Assembly (NCBI GenBank): GCA_963680875.1
Contig: OY804585.1
Location: 30,432,186 to 30,496,185 of the forward strand
Source of the DNA: Bathymodiolus brooksi
Lineage: Eukaryota > Mollusca > Bivalvia > Mytilida > Modiolidae
Length of the DNA: 64,000 bases
Direction: 5' to 3'
The notes beneath the pieces were generated by a model. The model was not told the DNA's origin. It saw only the letters and a list, made by a program, of their open reading frames with translations, and ran no database searches. Made by a program: the position numbers and the translations under genes. Every line of letters starts with the position of its first letter. Position 1 is the first letter of the stretch. Below, piece after piece: positions 55,440 to 63,200 of this stretch.

Positions 55440-57954
55440 TCATGGTCCATGAAAATTAGCTACCTGCTTATAAAAATTAGCTACCTCTCATTCCTTCGTT
55501 TCATGGTCCATGAAAATTAGCTACCTGCCCATGAAAATTAGCTACCTCTCATTCCTTCGTTTCATGGTCCATGCAAATTAGCTACCTGCCCATAAAAATT
55601 AGCTACCTCTCATTCCTTCGTTTCATGGTCCATGAAAATTAGCTACCTGCCCATGAAAATTAGCTACCTCTCATTCCTTCGTTTCATGGTCCATGAAAAT
55701 TAGCTACCTGCCCATAAAAATTAGCTACCTCGCATTCCTTCGTTTCATGGTCCATGAAAATTAGCTACATGCCCATGAAAATTAGCTACCTCGCATTCCT
55801 TCGTTTCATGGTCCATGAAAATTAGCTACCTGCCCATGAAAATTAGCTACCTCGCATTCCTACGTTTCATGGTCCATGAAAATTAGCTACCTGCCCATAA
55901 ACATTAGCTACCTCGCATTCCTTCGTTTCATGGTCCATGAAAATTAGCTACCTGCCCATGAAAATTAGCTACCTCTCATTCCTTCGTTTCATGGTCCATG
56001 AAAATTAGCTACCTGCCCATAAAAATTAGCTACCTCGCATTCCTTCGTTTCATGGTCCATGAAAATTAGCTACCTGCCCATGAAAATTAGCTACCTCGCA
56101 TTCCTACGTTTCATGGTCCATGAAAACTAGCTACCTGCCCATAAAAATTAGCTACCTCGCATTCCTTCGTTTCATGGTCCATGAAAATTAGCTACCTGCC
56201 CATAAAAATTAGCTACCTCTCATTCCTTCGTTTCATGGTCCATGAAAATTAGCTACCTGCCCATGAAAATTAGCTACCTCTCATTCCTACGTTTCATGGT
56301 CCATGAAAATTAGCTACCTGCCCATAAAAATTAGCTACCTCTCATTCCTTCGTTTCATGGTCTATGAAAATTAGCTACCTGCCCATAAAAATTAGCTACC
56401 TCGCATTCCTTCGTTTCATGGTCCATGAAAATTAGCTACCTGCCCATAGCAATTAGCTACCTCGCATTCCTTCGTTTCATGGTCCATGAAAATTAGCTAC
56501 CTGCCCATAAAAATTAGCTACCTCTCATTCCTTCGTTTCATGGTCCATGAAAATTAGCTACCTGCCCATAAAAATTAGCTACCTCGCATTCCTTCGTTTC
56601 ATGGTCCATGAAAATTAGCTACCTGCCTATAAAAATTAGCTACCTCTCATTCCTTCGTTTCATGGTCCATGAAAATTAGCTACCTGCCCATGAAAATTAG
56701 CTACCTCGCATTCCTTCGTTTCATGGTCCATGAAAATTAGCTACCTCGCATCTCGCATTCCTTCGTTTCATGGTCCATGAAAATTAGCTACCTCGCATCT
56801 CGCATTCCTTCGTTTCATGGTCCATGAAAATTATCTACCTGCCTATAAAAATTAGCTACCTCTCATTCCTTCGTTTCATGGTCCATGAAAATTAGCTACC
56901 TCGCATCTCGCATTCCTTCGTTTCATGGTCCATGAAAATTAGCTACCTGCCTATAAAAATTAGCTACCTCTCATTCCTTCGTTTCATGGTCCATGAAAAT
57001 TAGCTACCTGCCCATGAAAATTAGCTACCTCTCATTCCTTCGTTTCATGGTCCATGGAAATTAGCTACCTGCCCATAAAAATTAGCTACCTCTCATTCCT
57101 TCGTTTCATGGTCCATGAAAATTAGCTACCTGCCCATGAAAATTAGCTACCTCTCATTCCTTCGTTTCATGGTCAATGAAAATTAGCTACCTGCCCATAA
57201 AAATTAGCTACCTCTCATTCCTTCGTTTCATGGTCCATGAAAATTAGCTACCTGCCCATAAAAATTAGCTACCTCGCATTCCTTCGTTTCATGGTTCATG
57301 AAAATTAGCTACCTGCCCATGAAAATTAGCTACCTCGCATTCCTACGTTTCATGGTCCATGAAAATTAGCTACCTGCCCATAAAAATTAGCTACCTCGCA
57401 TTCCTTCGTTTCATGGTCCATGAAAATTAGCTACCTGCCCATAAAAATTAGCTACCTCTCATTCCTTCGTTTCATGGTCCATGAAAATTAGCTACCTGCC
57501 CATGAAAATTAGCTACCTCTCATTCCTACGTTTCATGGTCCATGAAAATTAGCTACCTGCCCATAAAAATTAGCTACCTCTCATTCCTTCGTTTCATGGT
57601 CTATGAAAATTAGCTACCTGCCCATAAAAATTAGCTACCTCGCATTCCTTCGTTTCATGGTCCATGAAAATTAGCTACCTGCCCATAGCAATTAGCTACC
57701 TCTCATTCCTTCGTTTCATGGTCCATGAAAATTAGCTACCTGCCCACAAAAATTAGCTACCTCTCATTCCTTCGTTTCATGGTCCATGAAAATTAGCTAC
57801 CTGCCCATGAAAATTAGCTACCTCTCATTCCTTCGTTTCATGGTCCATGAAAATTAGCTACCTGCCCATAAAAATTAGCTACCTCGCATTCCTTCGTTTC
57901 ATGGTCCATGAAAATTAACTACCTGCCCATAAAAATTAGCTACCTCGCATTCCT
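55440..57954. repeat. Right edge of the satellite, enriched for private variants
   Basis: The last 2.5 kb contains many single-base changes not seen elsewhere: CTGCTTATAA near 55465, CTACATGCCC near 55768, ATAAACATT near 55899, TTATCTACC near 56831, CATGGAAATT near 57055, GGTCAATG near 57172, GGTTCATG near 57293, CCCACAAAA near 57744 and AATTAACTACC near 57915. The CATAGCAATT marker recurs at 56448 and 57687 (1239 bp). The final module breaks off inside CTCGCATTCCT at 57954 and passes straight into unique AT-rich sequence. Confidence 0.8.
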
Positions 57955-58350
57955 GCATTCCATTTCTCTGACAATATCTATGACTTTTTTATTTTCCAAA
58001 ATCTGATTTTATTTGTACGTTTATTCTGATAATAGGGGCAAGTATTACTGTAGTAGAACAAGTCAAACATTTCCGAAATTATACAACATTATAATTCTGA
58101 AATTCTAAAATTTGACAGTCCTGCTCTAGTTCATAGTAGGATACTAATTGTAATACTTCTTTGTTTTTTTTAAATTCTTTTTATGGACCAAAAGAACGTA
58201 AATAAAATGGAAGTGAGATCTAATTGAAATTATTAGAATTGTATGAAGGATCTTTCTCAAGTTATGGAGATGTGGACATAAAACTGTGATCACTCATAAT
58301 ACATTAAAGAGATCTCTAATTAAAATAAAGATATCTAAATTGAATTGTCG
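57955..58350. other. Unique AT-rich spacer next to the satellite
   Basis: No exon, RNA gene or recognisable repeat was found here. The sequence is AT-rich with homopolymer T tracts and short open frames only. The junction with the array is abrupt: the first bases after it (GCATTCCATTTCTCTGAC) echo the module word GCATTCC once and then lose all similarity. Confidence 0.6.
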
Positions 58351-58379
58351 AGCTGTTTAATCCTTATAGGAATCTAGAA

Positions 58380-58530
58380 TCAACATCCTTCAATGGATTT
58401 TGACCAAACTTGGTACATATTTAGTCCTTAAGAGAATCTGGAACCCTATTGATTTTCAAGGTCAAAGGTCAAGGTGACTGGGTCAAATTTTTAGGCGAGG
58501 GGATATGTCACGCTCTGCGTTGCCCTTGTT
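58380..58530 (+). repeat. Dispersed mollusc-type repeat ending CTCTGCGTTGCCCTTGTT
   Basis: The block contains GACCAAACTTGGTACATA, then CAAGGTCAAAGGTCAAGGT, then GGCGAGGGGATATGTCACG, and ends CTCTGCGTTGCCCTTGTT. I recognise this as a very common dispersed repeat of bivalve and other mollusc genomes, though I cannot name its curated family. No terminal inverted repeat or target duplication is clear. The minus-strand open frame across it is incidental. Confidence 0.6.
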
Positions 58531-58614
58531 AATATAAAATTTATGAGATATGTTGCTGTTAATGACACATTTAAAGTCCATGGGGCTGTCATGGTCGTGA
58601 TCGTATGGTTTTAT

Positions 58615-58652
58615 GGTAGTTGTATTTACAAGGTAGTTGTATTTACAACTAC
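58615..58652. repeat. Short direct repeat with a small hairpin
   Basis: GGTAGTTGTATTTACA occurs twice, at 58615-58630 and 58632-58647. The second copy continues into ACTAC, so GTAGTTGT and ACAACTAC pair as an 8-bp stem around ATTT (58633-58652). It lies at the head of the following SINE-like element. Confidence 0.7.
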
Positions 58653-58862
58653 ATGTGCAATCAGTGCCTATTACCTCAAAAGTTATCGGTTTGAATCCCA
58701 CTCATGGTGAGGTGTACTCGAAACAACATTCTGAGATACAGTTTGTCAGTGACTTGCGACAGGTTAGTGGTTTTCTCAGGTATTATTGTTTCCTCCAACA
58801 ATAAAACAGACCACCATGAAATAGCTGAAATATTGTTGAAAGTGGTGTTAAACACCATAAAC
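58652..58862 (+). mobile_element. tRNA-derived SINE copy (plus orientation)
   Basis: GGTTTGAATCCCACTCATGG near 58689 resembles a polymerase III B box (GGTTCGANTCC with one mismatch) in a degenerate tRNA-like head; the A box upstream is too worn to call. The body runs through GGTTAGTGGTTTTCTCAGG and the tail reads ATAGCTGAAATATTG, GAAAGTGGTGTTAAACACCA. The same body and tail occur inverted at 63160-63283, which shows a dispersed element. The tail is like those of widespread mollusc SINEs. The 68-residue minus-strand open frame here is a shadow of the element. Confidence 0.72.
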
Positions 58863-58926
58863 CTAAAGTAACTCATTGACAAATATATATTACCCTATAA
58901 TATTAGTGATTTTTTTTTTTTTACAG

Positions 58927-58970
58927 CAAATGAGAAATTTTTCAGCTATAACCATGGCGAGAAAAAGTTA
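58927..58970 (+). repeat. Fragment of a dispersed repeat also found at 60695
   Basis: CAAATGAGAAATTTTTCAGC and the bases through GAGAAAAAGTTA match 60695-60736 closely with a few substitutions and a 2-bp length difference. It follows directly after a run of T ending in ACAG, which could mimic a splice acceptor, but no credible coding frame continues from it. Confidence 0.6.
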
Positions 58971-59021
58971 ATACGATGAGATGATAATCATGTTTGCTTT
59001 GTATCAACACACTTAATTGGA

Positions 59022-59243
59022 TTTTTATAGTGCTACCTCACTTCACTGAAACAATAGTCTGCAGGTAGACATGTTGCTCCACTCTGACACATTATCCAGA
59101 TTCTGAAGCAACCAGTCTTTTCTCCTTATTGTTGCATGTTTAGTGAAGAAGCAACAGATACAAATTTTTGTCCTGGGGCTCCAACTCACCATTTACCACA
59201 TGTGAATTGAGAACGCTAACCATTACACCACCCATGCAGTTAC
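59022..59243 (-). mobile_element. Second tRNA-derived SINE-like copy (minus orientation)
   Basis: Read on the minus strand from 59243, the head is GCATGGGTGGTGTAATGGTT followed by AGCG, a good polymerase III A-box-like tRNA start. A B-box-like GGTGAGTTGGAGCCCC comes about 35 bp later. The body ends in TCAGTGAAGTGAGGTAGCAC and then TATAAAAATCC. The layout of tRNA-like head, unique body and short AT-rich tail is that of a SINE. Its body differs from the copy at 58652, so it is a separate family. Precise ends and target duplications are not resolved. Confidence 0.65.
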
Positions 59244-59439
59244 CTAATATTAATAACATTTGAAATTTGTTATTTTTGTTAAGGCTCCAATTATCATTAA
59301 CACAAAGATTTTCAAGGATATGTGGTATTATTAAAGAAAAAACAATACAAATACCACATTCAAAACTGTTCCAAAATCTAATCAGAAAATAGTAGAAATA
59401 GAGGCAAAATCGATACTACACACTGTTCACTGTCCTGAT

Positions 59440-59613
59440 CATATGTTTAGCCCTAATTACATTTTTAATTCCTAATCACATACTTAGCTAATAAAATGAT
59501 TAAATTCTGTTGCTGAACTGTTTTTAATCAATGTATTAACTAATCATATTTAATCATTGCATTAGCTAATTATGTGATTAGGAATTAAAAATGCAATTAG
59601 GGCTAATCATATG
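59440..59613. mobile_element. 174-bp foldback element with 65-bp inverted arms
   Basis: Positions 59440-59504 and 59549-59613 are near-perfect reverse complements, with about six mismatches over 65 bp. Both ends start CATATG and share AGCCCTAATT and TTTTTAATTCCTAATCACAT in the same order. The 44-bp centre is AT-rich. This is the shape of a foldback or MITE-type non-autonomous element. No clear target duplication is seen; the flanks are CCTGAT on the left and ACGGAC on the right. It lies upstream of the protease exon and is unlikely to be part of the coding sequence. Confidence 0.75.
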
Positions 59614-59988
59614 ACGGACCCATGGTAGACTCTCTCGAAAGTGCAAAATAAATTGTTCTTATGCAATCATGTAAAGCTTAATCCATTATCTGAACTTTCT
59701 TAATTTAGTATTTTATAGTAAATGAAGATAGATGCCCAAAAGTACGGTGGTTCTAGCAAATTACTGTGTCCAACACATCATTATGTGAATCAAAATACTG
59801 TGCCCACTCTTGCTTTTAATACACATGCTCTTGTTGCATTGCTGTGGTCCTATTATGCTTCACTCTGTCTAGCCGTTTATTATCAACTTATTTGCTTGAT
59901 CCATAGCTGTATGTTAATGCAAATAAAGAATATTTATAAGACCAAACTGATGAGAACTTTGTATTTTATTATTCGTAAATTTTTTCAG
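59614..59988 (+). other. Upstream of the C48 exon: possible intron or 5' coding extension
   Basis: From 59722 (ATG) the frame stays open for 89 codons into the protease exon at 59989. The encoded stretch contains a hydrophobic run around residues 30-65 and resembles nothing I know from C48 proteases. A strong acceptor, ATTTTTTCAG at 59979-59988, sits exactly where recognisable protease sequence begins. I favour this being intron, with the open frame accidental. A retained or alternative first exon starting at 59722 cannot be excluded. No promoter element was recognised. Confidence 0.5.
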
Positions 59989-60270
59989 ATGGCATTCAAT
60001 GACTTTACATTGTTGCTGTGTCCTATAAATACAGGAGGTCATTGGGAAATTGCATTTGCTTTCCCACAAACCAAAAAAATTATTTACATCAACCCTCTTG
60101 GAGAACGACACAGCAACATTGCAAAATTCATAAGAGGATGGAGATCCTTAGTCTATAAAAGATCAATGGAAGGATTAGACTATGGAAAAGGCCATCAGAA
60201 ATGGACAATATCATCTGTTCAGCATACACTTCAAAACGATTCTGTGAACTGTGGCATATTTGTAATGAAG
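59989..60270 (+). CDS. Exon: catalytic core of C48 protease
   Basis: The exon gives 94 codons, phase 0 at both ends, between acceptor TTTTTTCAG (AG 59987-59988) and donor AAG/GTATAA (GT 60271). Numbering from 59989, the motif GGHWEIAF holds the catalytic His18 followed by the usual Trp. IIYINPLGE places Asn35 seventeen residues later, the same His-to-acid spacing as yeast Ulp1 (His514, Asp531). LQNDSVNCGIF supplies oxyanion-hole Gln82 and nucleophile Cys88, six residues apart as in Ulp1. The third triad residue is thus Asn rather than Asp or Glu. The NPLG wording at the triad strand also recalls adenain-like members. Met at 59989 need not be the initiator, since a strong acceptor directly precedes it. 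Confidence 0.82.
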
Positions 60271-63200
60271 GTATAAGATTTTGACCTGTGTGATTCCCCC
60301 CATATTTCTCACTTCAGATTGCTGCAGCTGGATACTGACAATATATGAATTGTAATAGCAGCAAAATCTTTTAATTAAATTATCTCCCTTTAAATAGAGT
60401 GGGTGTTTGTTGTTTAATTAAGAAATAATTCATGGAAGCCATATGTATATATTGTTTTTACCACGGGTAGGCCTTTATATCACGAGCGTTAGCGAGGGGT
60501 AAAAAACTGACATAAAGGCCTATCCATGATAAAAACAATATATACATATGGTTTCCATGAATTATTTCGATTCTAATATGTAAAATTTCGTTATAAATTG
60601 TCGATGATGTCATAAATTACAATGGGTGTAGGTATATATTATTTTTACCACAGGTTTGAACTCAAAGCGTTTGAAGGACGTCATATTAGAATGCCAAATG
60701 AGCAATTTTCAGCTGTATCATGGCAAGAACAAGTTATATTTATATATTATATTACACCACCGATGCAGATTTGCAAATGGTAAAAACATTATATACCATA
60801 GTATACATGACATCTCCAATACATTGAGTCGTAAAGGCCTTTCATGACGACAGAACTGAGTATGCAGCACAACTTTACGTGACTTGTAGAGATGATATAA
60901 AATTCAATCTTTCAAGATAATTATGCAGACTTGTCACTATTAATATCTCACCATATAATCATCAGTTGTAAAATTTAATTCAAGTTGTCTAGATAAATAT
61001 CTTGACAAGTCAATGACAGTTGTATGCCACCATATTTTTGATCAGTGGCGTATCTAGGGTATGGCAAGTAGGGCACATACCCTGGATGCCACTTGAAGGG
61101 GGTGCCACAGAGGGGTTTTAGCGCCTATTAATGTTTCCATATGGGAACGTCCTAAAAAGATTTTTGAAATAATTTTCTTTAAGTAATTTTGCAAAAACCA
61201 TGTAATACACATAGACATGAATATCTGGAGAAATTATTAATAAATTATAAATGTAAAACGCAATTTTAGTGCTTGCCATATGCGCTATTTTCGTAGATAT
61301 GCTCCTGTTTTCAATGAATTTGAAAAAAATGTTTTATATTTTTATCATTTCAGTTTGCAGAATTAATGACAAGAAGTGAAGAGTTATTCTTTGACATCAG
61401 AACCATAAATAATATTCGTAAAGATATGGCTTGCAATCTTTTAGCCGGCACTAGTGAGTATATATTGCAATTCTTTCTTTTGGTATTTATGCTTGTAATG
61501 AACTTTCTAGATCTTCTTAATTATGTCCATTTTTCAAAATAGTGGGCAAAATTTTTGGTTTTGTGTGTTCTTTTTACGGACAATGGTGTCTGTCAACCCC
61601 TGAAACCTCCTAGAATGTTAACCCCTGAAACCTCCTAGAATGCAACTAGTTGTTTGTACCATTGCATGACTCCTTTTAAGCTTACCTTGCCAAAGGCAAT
61701 GGGAGCTTTTGCTATCACTTGGCGTCCATTGTCTGTTAACTTCACATTTTAATCTTCGCCTCTGATACCGCTTAGACAAAGTGAACAGAAACTTATGGGA
61801 AGCATCTATGGAAGATCCTCTATAAAGATTGCTCATTTCGTCCCGAACCATTAACAAACATGACCGGCATAGGCAGAAATGAATATATTAATGGATGAAG
61901 TATTAATAATAATATGTTTTTTTTTTTGTATCGATAGGCATTTTGTACTAATATTCCTGATGAAATATATTTGTATTTACAGGTGATGTCCAAGATATGT
62001 GCAGAAAATGCACCATGCATTACACATTGAATGATAATTGGGTATATACATACATTTGTATGTGTTTCTTTTGATTAATTTTTTTCACACTTTTTTAGTT
62101 CACCTAACTTGAAGTCTTGGGTAATTTTCCCATTACCTGACATCCATAAATTTAACATTCTTCTCTGCAACTACGGACTAGATTTTGTCAAAATGTGATT
62201 GGAATGTTCCTTGTATGATCCTCTTTCAAGTTTGTAGTATCAACGAAGCTTCGAATCAAATGCATGTTTTTTCTTGGGGTCGCCCCTTAAGTTTGTATTT
62301 TATGCGATCAGAAATCTAAAACCTTTAAAAGTCTTCTACACTCAAGCCGTTGAGCAAAGTTAGATCAAATGTAGTTGCACGTTTTGATGGTAAATTTTTG
62401 AAGGAATAATTTTGGAGCTGAACCGAAATCAAAGAGATAACCAACGAACCAACCACATAGCTTTATATATAGATAATACACTCGAGATCTGAAATAAAAT
62501 TATTTAGAAATAGTTTTAATGTATTTTCTGGAACTAATGACCATATTTTAATAAAAGATGCATTTTATGCTCCTGATGTGGTCATCTTTAGGGTTTATAC
62601 TACCTGGAAATCCAAGAATTCTACTATTGCAGGACACGAGAACTGTATGGGAAATATCTTTAAAAATATTCCCTAAAACATTTTTCAAGTTTAAAGTCTT
62701 CCCAAAACTGCTCAAATTTGAACAAAATGAATGAAACCTTTATATTTTCTTCTCTTTCAAGTTTGTATTTGTTAAAACAGTGATGTCATTGCACAACATA
62801 GTTTTAGTACAGGATTCTATGTAAAATACCTTTGAAAATAAATCAAATATGGATCTCTTGCTTTTCTTAATTGTTCATTGAATGGTCATCTTTCTATACT
62901 TCACCTTTTTTGTAACAGATAAGAAAAAGTCTTATAACACGAAATAACAGACATTTTTTCAGGTTAGGACGCAAATGTTAGCCACAGTAACAATTACAAG
63001 CTACTTACTATACTAGCATTTAAGAAAATGATGTAGCTCAAAAATGTGTTCTTTCGCCCCATATTGGGTAGGGCCTCATCGTTTTCATAATACTGGATCC
63101 ACACTATGTTATAGGAGCAATAAATTGACAGTTGCTTGGTATTTTACATACCTTTTGATGGTTGGTTGGTTTTTGGTGTTTAACTCCACTTTCATCAATA

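Larger units (their letters stand above)
1..57954. repeat. Long tandem satellite array (40-bp + 21-bp modules)
   Basis: The whole stretch is head-to-tail copies of two short modules. The 40-mer begins CTACCTCTCATTCCTTCG, continues through TTTCATGGTCCATGAAA and ends ATTAG. The 21-mer reads CTACCTGCCCAT, then A or G, then AAAATTAG. The commonest arrangement alternates them (61 bp, about 39% GC), and there are on the order of a thousand 40-mers. All copies point the same way and no foreign insertion was seen. Stop codons recur in every frame as the period shifts phase (61 leaves remainder 1 on division by 3), so it is not protein-coding. The array is open at the left window edge, so its true length is unknown. 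The architecture is that of heterochromatic or (peri)centromeric satellite DNA, but nothing in the sequence proves a chromosomal location. Confidence 0.97.
60271..61353 (+). other. Intron 1, filled with transposon debris
   Basis: Bounded by GTATAA and TTTTTATCATTTCAG. It contains a 57-bp-arm hairpin (60422-60568), a second inverted pair (60631-60799) and a hAT-like element (61044-61307), each listed separately. Short open frames inside it (for example 60656-60847) are shadows of repeats. Confidence 0.7.
61454..61982 (+). other. Intron 2
   Basis: Runs from GTGAGTAT to TTTGTATTTACAG. It contains a 23-bp direct repeat (61595-61642) and a dispersed repeat (61645-61870). A poly-T run lies near 61917-61927. 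The minus-strand open frames at 61618-61857 and 61820-62020 are shadows of repeats. Confidence 0.7.

Noticed and set aside
1..57954. CRISPR array, because of short regularly spaced repeats
   Set aside because: The sequence between repeats is itself repeated and not unique spacers, no cas genes are present, and the window is eukaryotic.
1..57954. A repetitive protein-coding gene such as a silk or adhesive protein
   Set aside because: Module lengths of 40 and 61 bp shift the frame and TAG/TAA words recur, so no frame stays open for useful length on either strand.
58689..58700. A functional tRNA gene at the B-box-like word
   Set aside because: No paired acceptor, D or anticodon stems can be drawn, and the body continues as a SINE; only a degenerate tRNA-like head remains.
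58483..58882. Two minus-strand open frames (72 and 68 codons)
   Set aside because: They overlie a dispersed repeat and a SINE copy; the second has a mirror-image counterpart in the other SINE copy, which shows it is element sequence and not a gene.
58908..58926. Splice acceptor after the poly-T run (TTTTTACAG)
   Set aside because: The sequence after it matches a dispersed repeat and has no coding frame consistent with the protease exons.
59914..60111. Minus-strand open frame opposite the protease exon
   Set aside because: It is antisense to clear C48 motifs and has no recognisable content.
60656..60847. Plus-strand 63-codon open frame in intron 1
   Set aside because: It lies within repeat fragments shared with 58927 and 63949 and between inverted arms.
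61618..62020. Two minus-strand open frames in intron 2
   Set aside because: One covers the dispersed GGGAGCTTTTGCTATC repeat and the other is antisense to the PHD exon and poly-T; neither has domain content.
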